This document shows, piece by piece, positions 49,876 through 59,305 of a DNA stretch of 64,000 nucleotides. The stretch covers positions 4,803,501 to 4,867,500 of the forward strand of contig NZ_CP012602.1 of assembly GCF_001278805.1 (NCBI RefSeq), in the 5' to 3' direction. How positions within the stretch are numbered: the first letter of the stretch is position 1; each line of letters begins with the position of its first letter. A program made the position numbers and the translations under genes. Below the pieces are notes generated by a model, which did no database searches, was not told where the DNA came from, and saw only the letters and a list, made by a program, of their open reading frames with translations. The stretch is from Bacillus sp. FJAT-18017 (GTDB taxonomy: Bacteria > Bacillota > Bacilli > Bacillales > Cytobacillaceae).

Positions 49876-51900
49876 TTAGCTTGATAGCCCTGTAACGTCC
49901 AAGATCAAGCTGATGCTACCATCACCCAAAAGCGTACAGCCGGTTATCCCTTTTACATTTCCTATTCTCTTTAAATAAGCCGGCAGGGATTTTACGACAA
50001 CCTGCTGCTGGCCAAGGAGCTCATCGGCAAAAATGCACACTTGTCTTGAATTATGGTCTGCCATGATGAGGATGCCTTCTTCCAAATCGGTTATATCCGT
50101 TTGTATGCCGAGCTTTTTATGCAGACGAATAATTGGGTAACACTGTCCCCTGACCATGATCATTTCATTTCCATCAGGATCGGTTATGACATTCCTTTTA
50201 TCCGGCCGGAAGGATTCTTTTATAGAAGTAGTAGGCAAGGTAAACCTTGAGTTGCCAGTTTTTAAATTCATCCCATCGATAATTGCCAGTGTGAGTGGAA
50301 TCCGGATGATTATGGTCGTTCCTTTCCCCCACTGGCTCTCGATAGAAACAGTGCCACCGACAGACCCAATGTTCTTCATAACAACATCCATCCCCACACC
50401 GCGTCCGCTAAACTCCGTGACTTTATCCTTTGTAGAGAACCCGGGCAGGAAGATAAGATTATAGATTTCACTGTCTGTCATTTCTGATTCATTTTTATAG
50501 AGGATTCCATTTTCCCTGGCCCTCTTAAGAAGTTTTTGCTTATTAAGCCCGCGTCCATCATCCTTGACCAGAATGACAACCTCGTTTCCGGCATTCTTCG
50601 CTTCAAGAATTAATGTCCCAGCTAATGGTTTTCCAGCCGCGATCCGGTCCTCAACTGGCTCCAATCCATGATCAATCGAATTGCGAACAATGTGCATCAA
50701 TGGATCTGAGATATGTTCAATAATGTTCTTATCGACTTCGGTGTCTTCACCAATAAGCTGCAAATGAACCTCTTTGCCTAGCTTTTTGCTCATATCCCGT
50801 ACAATCCGGTTCATCTTTTTGAACGTGTTTGCGAGCGGAAGCATTCGGATCGACATTACCTTGTCTTGAATATCATCGATGATTTTTTTCAAATGCCTGG
50901 ATGCTTTAGTAAATTGGTCAAGCTCAAGCCCTTGCAAATCTGGATTTTGGGTAACCATCGCCTCAGCAATAACAAGCTCCCCGACAATATCCATCAGCTC
51001 ATCCAATTTCACAACATTTACACTAATAAAACTTGATTGGCTCGAGGTTTGTTTAGTTGCGGTTGTTCCTGCTAGTTTCGTTTCGGCTGTTTCTGTGATT
51101 TCCTGAACATTCTGCTCGGAAACCGGCTTGGAAGGTTCCTCTTCGATTTGCCTAAATTCAAAAGACTCCACATAGGTGACATAGTTAAAAATGTTTTCAA
51201 CTTCATCAAACGCCTTTTCAGTATTGATAAAAATTTTGAAGCCATGATCGCGAATATGAGTGGCAGTATCAAAATTCGTTTCTAAATCGCTAGGTTCAAA
51301 GCGGAGATCCTCGATATCCTCCTTAAAACGCTGTATGATTTGAAACGCCCGGACACTTTCCATACCGCCACAATCCTCAAGGCGGACAGTTGCTTCATAT
51401 TGATTCATCCCAGAGGCATCCGGTAGTGGCGATGCTTGTTCTTGAGCATTTTGCACAACTTCCGCTTCTTTCCCAGCTTTACCTGAAATCCTGTAGGTCA
51501 TGATGCTCAAATATTTCTTTGCTTGTTCGATTAATAAGCTGGAATCCCCATCAACAGGGTCTCTGTTTTTGATTTTTTCCAGCTCGACTTTAATAAAATC
51601 GACTCCTTCAAGCATAAGATCTGTAAGCTTCGAGTAATCATCGAGCCTCATTGTATCCTGGCGCAGCAAAGAAAACAGATCCTCCAAAACATGTGCCAAT
51701 GTCGCGATATTATGATAGGCCATCATGCTTGAAGATCCTTTTATCGTATGCATGATCCGGAAAATATCATTTACCATTTCAGGTGAATAAACACCTGCCT
51801 GGTCACAGCTCAAAATGACTGTTTCAAGCTGTTCAACCATTTGCGATAATTCAAAAATATAAACCTCTAAAATCGCATCATCTACTACCTGACCTGACAT
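49876..51900 (-). CDS. cheA: chemotaxis histidine kinase CheA
   Basis: A 674-residue kinase. The HPt domain has phospho-His51 in IMHTIKGSSS; a P2 region, dimerisation helices, an HATPase domain (HIVRNSIDHGLEP, DDGRGL, SGRGVGMDVV) and a C-terminal CheW-like domain follow. First gene of the chemotaxis operon on the minus strand; it passes phosphate to CheY (37 kb) and CheB. Confidence 0.96.
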   Translation of the reverse strand: MSGQVVDDAILEVYIFELSQMVEQLETVILSCDQAGVYSPEMVNDIFRIMHTIKGSSSMMAYHNIATLAHVLEDLFSLLRQDTMRLDDYSKLTDLMLEGVDFIKVELEKIKNRDPVDGDSSLLIEQAKKYLSIMTYRISGKAGKEAEVVQNAQEQASPLPDASGMNQYEATVRLEDCGGMESVRAFQIIQRFKEDIEDLRFEPSDLETNFDTATHIRDHGFKIFINTEKAFDEVENIFNYVTYVESFEFRQIEEEPSKPVSEQNVQEITETAETKLAGTTATKQTSSQSSFISVNVVKLDELMDIVGELVIAEAMVTQNPDLQGLELDQFTKASRHLKKIIDDIQDKVMSIRMLPLANTFKKMNRIVRDMSKKLGKEVHLQLIGEDTEVDKNIIEHISDPLMHIVRNSIDHGLEPVEDRIAAGKPLAGTLILEAKNAGNEVVILVKDDGRGLNKQKLLKRARENGILYKNESEMTDSEIYNLIFLPGFSTKDKVTEFSGRGVGMDVVMKNIGSVGGTVSIESQWGKGTTIIIRIPLTLAIIDGMNLKTGNSRFTLPTTSIKESFRPDKRNVITDPDGNEMIMVRGQCYPIIRLHKKLGIQTDITDLEEGILIMADHNSRQVCIFADELLGQQQVVVKSLPAYLKRIGNVKGITGCTLLGDGSISLILDVTGLSS

Positions 51901-51947
51901 ATTCTCCTCCCTCGTTTCTATCAGTTACCATTTTCATTTGAGGTTAT

Positions 51948-51976
51948 GGGCGGCATGAATTAAATTCACCCGCCCC
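51948..51976. other. strong hairpin between cheA and the GGDEF-EAL gene
   Basis: GGGGCGGGTGAAT / ATTCATGCCGCCC, 12-13 pairs with one mismatch and a 3-nt loop. No T run follows on the minus strand, so it may be a weak terminator for the upstream gene or a structured part of the cheA leader. Confidence 0.5.
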
Positions 51977-52028
51977 TTGTTAGTTTAGTAGAATGCTGAC
52001 CTCAAACCGAAAAATGTCACAGATTAAG

Positions 52029-54122
52029 TTAAGTGGTATATTGCTCCAAAGTACTTTTCTCAAGCAAGCCAGGAATTAAGTCATATGGTACTGGTTTGCT
52101 AAAAATGAAGCCTTGCAGATTATAACAGCCATGGTCCTCCAGGAAGGAAATTTGGCTCTCTAATTCAACACCTTCAGCAATAATTCCCAAACCAAGACTA
52201 TTGGCCATTGCAATGATAGTTCTAATAATCGTTTCCTGCCCTGAATTATTATCAATACTCTGTACATAGGACTTATCAATTTTCATCAGATTGATAGGGA
52301 GCCTTTGCAAGTAATATAAAGACGAATAGCCTTTTCCAAAGTCATCAAGGAATACTTTGACTCCCAGTTCCTCGAGAACCTTGAGCTTGACGACAATGTC
52401 CTCAATATCCTTCATCATGACACTCTCAGTGATTTCCACTTTAAGCAGGGTAGGATTAAAATTTGTTTCCTCAAGGACTTTTTCAACAAATGAGACAAAA
52501 TTACCGCCTTCAAACTGCTTGGTGGAAACATTCACTGAAACATACGTATCAGGATGCCCTCCCTTATGGAGCTCTTTAAACTGCATGCATGCAGTCCGAA
52601 GCACCCACTCCCCGATTGGGATAATGAGCCCGGATTCTTCTGCTATAGGAATGAACTCAGCCGGCGAGATGAATCCGTGCTTTGGATGAATCCAGCGAAG
52701 CAGGGCCTCAAATCCGATGATCCTCTTGGAGCGAATATCGACCACAGGCTGATAGTATATGGTCAATTCATTTTCCTTCAACGCCTGTCTTAAATCCTGT
52801 TCCAATTCGAGCCTTCTGGATAGATTGATTGACATGCTCGACTGGTAATATTGATAAGAGCTATTGCCGTTTTCCTTCGCATGATACATTGCCTGGTCAG
52901 CTTGTTTAATTAAGCTGTGCGGGTCTTCAGTATCATCTGGATAAATACTTATTCCGAGGCTAGTTGTGATAACGTACTCCCGATCTGCAAGCCGCAGCGG
53001 GTCGGTTACTGTTTCAATTAGCCTTTTGGCCACTATGTCTAATTGTTTCACATCCGTGAAGCCATCCAGCAGAATCGCAAACTCGTCCCCGCCTTGACGG
53101 GAAATGATATCGGTCGAGCGCAAGCATTTCCTCAGCCGGGCGGCGATAATTTGCAGTAATTCATCTCCTGCATGATGGCCAAGTGTATCGTTGATTAATT
53201 TAAAATGGTCAAGATCGAGATAAAAGACCGCCAGTTTCGATTTCTTACTATAAGCATCGTCAACAGCACTCTGCACCATTTTTTCAAACATGCTCCGATT
53301 AGGCAGCTCGGTCAGAAGGTCATGGTTTGCCAGGAACTTTAAATCTTCTTCCACCTTGCGCCGGTCGCTAATATCGGTAATGACACTTTCAAATTTAGTC
53401 AATATCCCAGATTCATCAAAAATTGGTGTTGTCTGTTCCTTGACCCATTTGACTGTACCCTTAACATCTTTAATCCGATATTCCATTTCTGCCCGTTTGC
53501 CATTATGTATATTGATAAGACCAGTTCGGACTATATCAATATCATCCGGATGGACGGCTTCTTTCCAAAAAAAAGAAGGCTGTTGAAGCAAGTCCTCCGG
53601 CATACGCCCATATAGCTTATAGCAGCCTGGAGAAATGTCCAGGATATATCCACGGTTGACATCCGTGGTAACAACGCAAATATCGAGATTATTAAACAAA
53701 TTTTCGAGTTGGTTTTTTGATAAATCCAATTCCCTCTGAATCGTATTTCTTTCGGTTAAATCTTTCGTCATCCCCGCAATACCGATGATTTGCTGACCGA
53801 TAAAAATAGGCACTGTTGTAATACTTAAATCAATCAAAGCCCCGGATTTATGATAAATGGAAACTTCAAAGCTTTTCTTTTTTCCGCCTAATAGTTCAAT
53901 AAAGGTTTCGGTCACCGTATCACTATATTTCTCATGAACGATGGAAGTGAGGGATAACTGCAGTAATTCCTCTCTTGTATAACCCGTCAAGTGTATGGCC
54001 ATTTCATTGACCAGCACAAATTTGCCATTTGTGTTCAATGCAAAAATGACGTTTGGATTATACTTGTAAAAAGATTTATAAATCTCTAAAAGCGAGGATG
54101 ATTGATTTATATTTTGTACCAT
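52029..54122 (-). CDS. PAS-PAS-GGDEF-EAL c-di-GMP enzyme
   Basis: A 697-residue soluble protein: PAS domains at about 15-125 and 135-255, a diguanylate cyclase domain with intact GGDEF at 344-348 and an inhibitory RxxD site (RSTD, 335-338), and a phosphodiesterase domain with EALLRW (472), KVEITES, DDFGKGYSSL and KIDKSYV. Both catalytic halves look competent, so the net activity cannot be read from sequence. It presumably sets c-di-GMP for the PilZ receptor at 25 kb. Confidence 0.93.
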   Translation of the reverse strand: MVQNINQSSSLLEIYKSFYKYNPNVIFALNTNGKFVLVNEMAIHLTGYTREELLQLSLTSIVHEKYSDTVTETFIELLGGKKKSFEVSIYHKSGALIDLSITTVPIFIGQQIIGIAGMTKDLTERNTIQRELDLSKNQLENLFNNLDICVVTTDVNRGYILDISPGCYKLYGRMPEDLLQQPSFFWKEAVHPDDIDIVRTGLINIHNGKRAEMEYRIKDVKGTVKWVKEQTTPIFDESGILTKFESVITDISDRRKVEEDLKFLANHDLLTELPNRSMFEKMVQSAVDDAYSKKSKLAVFYLDLDHFKLINDTLGHHAGDELLQIIAARLRKCLRSTDIISRQGGDEFAILLDGFTDVKQLDIVAKRLIETVTDPLRLADREYVITTSLGISIYPDDTEDPHSLIKQADQAMYHAKENGNSSYQYYQSSMSINLSRRLELEQDLRQALKENELTIYYQPVVDIRSKRIIGFEALLRWIHPKHGFISPAEFIPIAEESGLIIPIGEWVLRTACMQFKELHKGGHPDTYVSVNVSTKQFEGGNFVSFVEKVLEETNFNPTLLKVEITESVMMKDIEDIVVKLKVLEELGVKVFLDDFGKGYSSLYYLQRLPINLMKIDKSYVQSIDNNSGQETIIRTIIAMANSLGLGIIAEGVELESQISFLEDHGCYNLQGFIFSKPVPYDLIPGLLEKSTLEQYTT

Positions 54123-54193
54123 AAATTATGTAACCTCACTTCAACCCAAATTGAAATTACCCTCGGATAATTCCATAAAGTCTTTACTTTATA

Positions 54194-54221
54194 TAATCGG
54201 CAAGGAGCAGCCAATAGATTA
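54194..54221 (-). promoter_or_regulatory. possible SigD promoter of the GGDEF-EAL gene
   Basis: Minus strand: TAAT, 16-nt spacer, GCCGATTA. The -10 is good and the -35 poor, 72 bp before the start. Confidence 0.35.
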
Positions 54222-54364
54222 GTATATTTCGATATTTTTTTGCTTTTTATTTCATTTAACCACATAAATTCACAGCTTTGTAAAAAATATACATGAATTA
54301 CCACAATTTTTGTCGTTATCACGGACTGGCTTCCCGTACCTCGAATTGCAATCCTTTTAAATGA

Positions 54365-54370
54365 TATAAT
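54365..54370 (+). promoter_or_regulatory. -10 element of the exporter gene
   Basis: A consensus TATAAT preceded by TGA lies 50 bp before the start codon; no convincing -35 at 17 nt. Confidence 0.4.
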
Positions 54371-54420
54371 AGAGCCATATTCTTACTAAATTTGGCAACG
54401 ACTTGAATAGGAGCTTTCAT

Positions 54421-56157
54421 ATGGAGAAACAAAAGACAGATTTCAAACCATTTATTTCATTATTATTATCAACCAATATACCAAAAGCAGCGCTCCTCGC
54501 CGGGCTGACTGCCAGCATAATGACCACGCTGGCCGGGCTGGTGGTGCCACTTTTGACAAAAAACCTTGTAGACGGTTTCTCTGTTGGATCGTTGAGTGTC
54601 CCGTTAATTTTTGGAATTGGTGCAGCATTTATCATCCAGGCTGTCATTAGCGGAATCTCCATCTACCTGCTCAGCTATACCGGGCAAAAAGTCGTGGCAC
54701 GGTTGCGCGAGCGAATGTGGTCAAAGCTGCTGCGTTTGCCGGTCGGTTTTTTTGATAAACAGTCTACCGGGGAAACAGTGAGCCGAGTTATCAACGATAC
54801 GAGCATCGTCCGCGACTTGATTACAAACCATTTTTCAAATTTTATTACCGGAATTATTTCGATCATTGGGGCGATTGCAATACTGCTTGTGATGGATTGG
54901 AAAATGACTTTGCTCATGCTTGTTTCAGTCCCGCTCACATTCGCCATCATGTTTCCGCTTGGGCGAAAAATGGCCGCGATATCACGCGGGCTGCAAAACG
55001 AAACAGCTACATTTACGGGACATATCACACAGACGCTTGGTGAAATCCGGTTAATGAAGGCTTCAACTGCGGAGCAAATTGAAGAATTAAAGGGTACGGG
55101 CGGCATTCAGTCCTTGCTTGGTTATGGCCTAAAAGAAGCCCGGATTTTTGCGCTGATCGGCCCAATCATGTACCTTGTCGTCATGGTTGTTATTGTCATG
55201 ATTATTGCTTACGGGGGGTTGCGGGTTGCGAACGGTACGATGTCAACAGGCTCCCTAATTGCATTTCTTCTCTATTTGTTTCAAATCATCATGCCAATCA
55301 CTTCGTTCGTGATGTTTTTCACACAGCTGCAAAAGGCAAAAGGAGCGACTGAACGAATCATTACAATTTTGGAGGAGCCTCTCGAGGAAGGACAGCAGGG
55401 AATTGAGTTGGACATCAGCAACCTCCCTGTTGAAATCGATAACGTCTCCTTTTCCTACGCGGAAGGTGAATCAGTTCTGGAGGGAGTTTCCGTCACAGCG
55501 GAGCCCGGCCAGATGATTGCCTTTGCCGGGCCAAGCGGTGCTGGAAAAACCACGCTGTTCGCGCTTCTCGAACGTTATTACGAACCGACATCCGGGGAAA
55601 TCCGAATCGGCGGCACACCTATCAGTGAGCTTGCTTTAGCGTCCTGGCGCAGCCAAATTGGCTATGTTTCTCAGGAAAGTGCGATGATGGCTGGCACCAT
55701 CCGTGAGAATCTGACTTATGGGCTCGCAGACAAAGGGTCAATTGAAGATGAGCGTTTATGGGAAGTGGCCAGGATGGCTTATGCGGATGAATTTATTCAG
55801 GCATTTCCAAAAGGGCTGGATACCGAGGTTGGCGAGCGCGGTGTTAAGTTATCCGGTGGACAAAGGCAGAGAATTGCAATTGCACGGGCATTCTTGAGGG
55901 ATCCAAAAATCCTGATGATGGATGAAGCAACCGCAAGCCTCGACAGCCAATCCGAAAGTATCGTCCAACAAGCCTTGACCCGTCTGATGGAAGGCCGGAC
56001 TACCTTCGTCATCGCCCACAGGCTATCGACCATCGTCAACGCAGACAAGATTGTCTTTTTTGAAAAAGGCAAGGTAACCGGGATCGGAACTCATACTGAA
56101 TTGACGAAATCACACCCGCTTTATCGTGAATTTGCCGAGCAGCAACTGGCGAATTGA
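54421..56157 (+). CDS. bmrA: BmrA-like multidrug ABC exporter
   Basis: A 578-residue half-transporter that acts as a homodimer. Six membrane helices (residues about 20-310) with the family segments LLTKNLVDGFSVGSLS and GFFDKQSTGETVSRVINDTS are followed by a nucleotide-binding domain: Walker A GPSGAGKTTL, signature LSGGQRQR, Walker B ILMMDEATASLDS, H-loop AHRLST. It aligns by eye along its length with B. subtilis BmrA. ATG 54421 is 7 nt after AGGAG; an in-frame TTG at 54403 is rejected. Confidence 0.88.
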   Translation: MEKQKTDFKPFISLLLSTNIPKAALLAGLTASIMTTLAGLVVPLLTKNLVDGFSVGSLSVPLIFGIGAAFIIQAVISGISIYLLSYTGQKVVARLRERMWSKLLRLPVGFFDKQSTGETVSRVINDTSIVRDLITNHFSNFITGIISIIGAIAILLVMDWKMTLLMLVSVPLTFAIMFPLGRKMAAISRGLQNETATFTGHITQTLGEIRLMKASTAEQIEELKGTGGIQSLLGYGLKEARIFALIGPIMYLVVMVVIVMIIAYGGLRVANGTMSTGSLIAFLLYLFQIIMPITSFVMFFTQLQKAKGATERIITILEEPLEEGQQGIELDISNLPVEIDNVSFSYAEGESVLEGVSVTAEPGQMIAFAGPSGAGKTTLFALLERYYEPTSGEIRIGGTPISELALASWRSQIGYVSQESAMMAGTIRENLTYGLADKGSIEDERLWEVARMAYADEFIQAFPKGLDTEVGERGVKLSGGQRQRIAIARAFLRDPKILMMDEATASLDSQSESIVQQALTRLMEGRTTFVIAHRLSTIVNADKIVFFEKGKVTGIGTHTELTKSHPLYREFAEQQLAN

Positions 56158-56235
56158 TAATGTAGTTACTGATAGTTATCCTGCCGTTACTGTGGTACAT
56201 TAAAGTAAGAAAGCTAAAGGGAGTGGGGAATTCGG

Positions 56236-57363
56236 ATGATAAAAACGGTCTTGTTTGATGTGGATGGGGTGCTGTTAAGCGAGGAACATTATTTCGATGC
56301 CTCTGCACTCACAGTTTGGGAGCTGCTGTATAGCGAAAACTATTTGGGACTCGGGCCTGAAATATTCCACACCGATGTTCAGCAAGATGAAATTGATGAA
56401 ATCAGACGTGAAATTTTTCAAGACGACAAGGTCCTATCATTTATGAAAGCGCGGGGCTTAAATGCCAACTGGGATATGATTTACATAACCTTCAGCTATC
56501 AGGTCATTCATCTGCTGTCACAGCATGACGACCAGGATAAGGTACGCGCCTGGCTCAGCCGGGATTTAGACCGGGGCGCATTGATTGAGATTGGCCATAC
56601 TCTGAAGGAGACTTCGATTCAACTTGATTTCGGACGCTTTATTGAGGACTTTGAGAGAACGGATGAAACGAAGCGAGGCCTGTTCCGTCATCTTGACAAA
56701 CTTGTTTTTGAAAAAATCGGGATTGAAACAACGGCGTTTGGTGAAAAAGGAGTTCTTTGGTCGGTTGGTGAGCACGTATCTCAGGAATGGTATGTTGGCG
56801 ATGACAATGTTTTGCAGTCAACAGGCAGGCCGTCTGTTCAAACTGGCAAGAAAGGGTTTCTCGCAAATGAAACCACCCTGTGCTCTCAGGAACAGATTGA
56901 GCAGTTGTTCGCTAGTTTACTTGAAGCCGGAATTTCCATAGGAATTGGAACCGGGCGCCCAGAACTCGAAACCATTCAGCCGTTCGGCCATCTAGACTGG
57001 CTCAAGTATTTTGATGCAGATGATATTGTGACCGCTGATGACGTGCTAAAGGCTGAACGTCAACTTCCTGAAAAAAAGTCACTGGCAAAGCCGCATCCAT
57101 ATACGTTTATGCATGCCCTTCTAGGCAAAGGAACGAAGGTGGATTCCGTCCTTGAAACCTCCTTACCATTAGGGAATGGCAGCGAGATCCTGGTTGTCGG
57201 CGATTCGCTCGCAGACCTGCTTGCTGCAAGGGAAATGGGCTGTACGTTTGCCGCGGTCCTGACTGGGCTGACTGGTGACAAGGCAAGGACTTTGTTCGAG
57301 GAGCATCAGGCAGATTTTATTTTTGACAATGTACTTGGGGTGCTTGATGCAATTCGGGATTAA
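56236..57363 (+). CDS. HAD-superfamily hydrolase
   Basis: A 375-residue protein with the HAD nucleophile motif FDVDGVL (Asp8, Asp10), a large cap insertion (about 20-210), motif II-type IGTGRP and motif IV VVGDSLADLLAA. The cap is bigger than in simple phosphoglycolate phosphatases. The substrate is unknown. It may be cotranscribed with the exporter (78 bp gap) and ends at a strong terminator. Confidence 0.82.
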   Translation: MIKTVLFDVDGVLLSEEHYFDASALTVWELLYSENYLGLGPEIFHTDVQQDEIDEIRREIFQDDKVLSFMKARGLNANWDMIYITFSYQVIHLLSQHDDQDKVRAWLSRDLDRGALIEIGHTLKETSIQLDFGRFIEDFERTDETKRGLFRHLDKLVFEKIGIETTAFGEKGVLWSVGEHVSQEWYVGDDNVLQSTGRPSVQTGKKGFLANETTLCSQEQIEQLFASLLEAGISIGIGTGRPELETIQPFGHLDWLKYFDADDIVTADDVLKAERQLPEKKSLAKPHPYTFMHALLGKGTKVDSVLETSLPLGNGSEILVVGDSLADLLAAREMGCTFAAVLTGLTGDKARTLFEEHQADFIFDNVLGVLDAIRD

Positions 57364-57368
57364 TTTAG

Positions 57369-57408
57369 AAAAGCTGTACGGCCGTTTTGAGGCCGTACAG
57401 CTTTTTTT
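57369..57408 (+). terminator. terminator of the HAD gene
   Basis: AAAGCTGTACGGCC / GGCCGTACAGCTTTTTTT, 14-bp perfect stem. Confidence 0.93.
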
Positions 57409-57435
57409 GTGTGGTGACTAATGACGACCCTACCT

Positions 57436-57670
57436 AGAAAAAAATGGACGGCACGGTCGTCAATAGAGCTTCTTAACGACTCTGCTGAGAAAAAACTGAA
57501 GGCGCGGTCGTCAATAGAGCTTCTTAACGACCCTGCCGAGAAAAAATGGACGGCACGGTCGTCAATAGAGCTTCTTGACGACTCTGCTGAGAAAAAACTG
57601 AAGGCGCGGTCGTCAATGGTGGTTCTTGGCGACTCTGCTGAGAAACAAGTTCGTCAATGCTGGTTCTGAC
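57436..57670. repeat. 51-bp tandem repeat array with internal hairpins
   Basis: Four units starting with CGGTCGTCAAT at 57454, 57505, 57556 and 57607 have an exact 51-bp period (17 codons). Units alternate between AAATGGACGGCACGG and AAACTGAAGGCGCGG junctions, indicating a 102-bp higher-order unit. GTCGTCAA and TTAACGAC within a unit can pair. A frame runs through the array (57421-57669) but has no ribosome binding site and starts beside a terminator, so I do not call it a gene. Confidence 0.85.
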
Positions 57671-57689
57671 GGTCTTGTCAGGATAAAAT

Positions 57690-57708
57690 GGGGTTCACTC
57701 GTAACCCC
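57690..57708 (-). terminator. terminator of the LLM oxidoreductase gene
   Basis: GGGGTT / AACCCC hairpin immediately after the stop; the following T run is weak. Confidence 0.5.
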
Positions 57709-57711
57709 GCC

Positions 57712-58764
57712 TTATCGCTGCTCTACTTCCCACCGAGCCACTTCTTCCCTGACGCGAGGTGCCACTTCCTTGCCCAATAGCTCAATTGATTTCATGACGT
57801 CCTCATGAGGCATCGTGCCGACAGGGCAATGCAGCATGAACCTCGTGACGCCAACATTCTTTCGCAAGTGAATTATTTTTTCAGCAACGGTATCAGGGTC
57901 TCCGACGTAGAGTGCTCCCTCAAGGCTGCGCGCAGCATCAAATGTCGAACGGGTATACTGGCCCCATCCCCTCTCCCTGCCCAGTTTGGTCATTGCCTGT
58001 GCAGTTGATGGGAAGAATTTATTGGCTGCTATTTCCGTAGTTTCACCAACAAATCCATGGGAATGTGAAGCAACTTTTAGCTTGGAACGATCATGTCCGG
58101 CATGCTCCGCTGCTCGGTAATAAAGATTGACAAGGGGCGCGAAATGTTTAGGACTGCCACCGATGATTGCAAGGACAAGCGGAAGGCCGAGCAATCCTGC
58201 CCGGGCTACCGATTCTTGATTGCCGCCGCTCCCGATCCAGATTGGCAATGGATCCTGGACTGGACGAGGATAGATGCCTAAATTATTGATAGACGGGCGG
58301 TGCTTGCCACTCCAGGTGACCTTTTCGGATTGTTGCAGGTGTAGGAGCAAATCCAGCTTTTCCTCAAATAGTTCGTTGTAATCCTGCAAGTCATAGCCGA
58401 ACAACGGGAACGATTCTATGAACGATCCCCTGCCTGCCATGATTTCTGCGCGGCCGTTTGAAACTGCATCGAGGGTTGCGAAGTCCTGGAAAACTCGAAC
58501 AGGGTCATCGGATGAAAGCACGGTGACCGCACTCGTCAATCTGATTCGCTTTGTTTGCGGAGCAGCGGCCGCCAGTACAACGGCGGGTGCCGAAGCAGCA
58601 TAATCCTCGCGGTGATGCTCCCCCACTCCAAATACGTCCAGCCCAACCTGGTCCGCCAAAATAATTTCCTCCACCACTTCACGAATCCGCTGTGCATGGC
58701 TGATGACTTCGCCTGTCTTCGGGTCCGGTGTGGTTTCAACAAAGGTACTTATCCCTATTTCCAT
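57712..58764 (-). CDS. LLM-class flavin-dependent oxidoreductase
   Basis: A 350-residue TIM-barrel protein of the bacterial luciferase-like family (FMN or F420 type), with [40 protein letters not shown] and [17 protein letters not shown]. It resembles B. subtilis YceB-type proteins; the substrate is unknown. ATG follows GGGAGGAAATCATA. A second member of the family begins at 63857. Confidence 0.85.
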   Translation of the reverse strand: MEIGISTFVETTPDPKTGEVISHAQRIREVVEEIILADQVGLDVFGVGEHHREDYAASAPAVVLAAAAPQTKRIRLTSAVTVLSSDDPVRVFQDFATLDAVSNGRAEIMAGRGSFIESFPLFGYDLQDYNELFEEKLDLLLHLQQSEKVTWSGKHRPSINNLGIYPRPVQDPLPIWIGSGGNQESVARAGLLGLPLVLAIIGGSPKHFAPLVNLYYRAAEHAGHDRSKLKVASHSHGFVGETTEIAANKFFPSTAQAMTKLGRERGWGQYTRSTFDAARSLEGALYVGDPDTVAEKIIHLRKNVGVTRFMLHCPVGTMPHEDVMKSIELLGKEVAPRVREEVARWEVEQR

Positions 58765-59305
58765 TATGATTTCCTCCCTTTTGGTTCGTTCATAAAGCGA
58801 TACGATAAACGTATCCTACCCCTCCACTATTTTCAACAAATGCGCGCTGAAGTGATCAGGATGGTTTCTATTTTTCCTTTTCTTTAAAAATCATGGAGTG
58901 CGGTTTTTCCTTATTGGTTGTAGTTTGTTCTACCAGTGAGCTTGGAATGGAGTTTGTCCTGAAAAATTGTAAAACTGTCCTGCAAAGTTTGGGAAATGTC
59001 CTGTATATCGAAAAATCTGTCTCGAATCTATAATAAGTTGTCCTGATTCAAGAGACAGCATATTTGTAAAGGATCAATCTCAAGGTAATCTCAACCTATT
59101 GCTGTGCTGGATCATTTTTATACAATTACCGATAATGACACCATTCCTGTTTATAATCCACATAGGTCCACCCTTCTTCTCCTTTTAACAAAACAATGTC
59201 GAACAAAATAACAGAAAATTTCGAAACAATTTCAGATTACAAGCGTAAAATCAAAAGACATTATTGGCACGACTTTACATCAACCATAATAAGGAGTTGA
59301 TTTGT
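58765..59305. other. 541-bp intergenic region between divergent oxidoreductase genes
   Basis: No gene is supported. It contains a 17-bp dyad (58799-58815) near the LLM start and, at 58955-59055, four occurrences of GTCCTG in an AT-rich context. Promoters of both genes must lie here, but I see no strong consensus. Confidence 0.4.
58799..58815. promoter_or_regulatory. dyad GATACG-ATAAA-CGTATC, possible operator
   Basis: A perfect six-base inverted repeat with a 5-nt spacer, 35 bp upstream of the LLM gene start, where a TetR- or MarR-type repressor could bind. Confidence 0.4.

Noticed and set aside
57421..57669. 82-residue repeat protein
   Set aside because: No ribosome binding site, starts 13 bp after a strong terminator, and the sequence is fully explained by a 51-bp hairpin-forming repeat.
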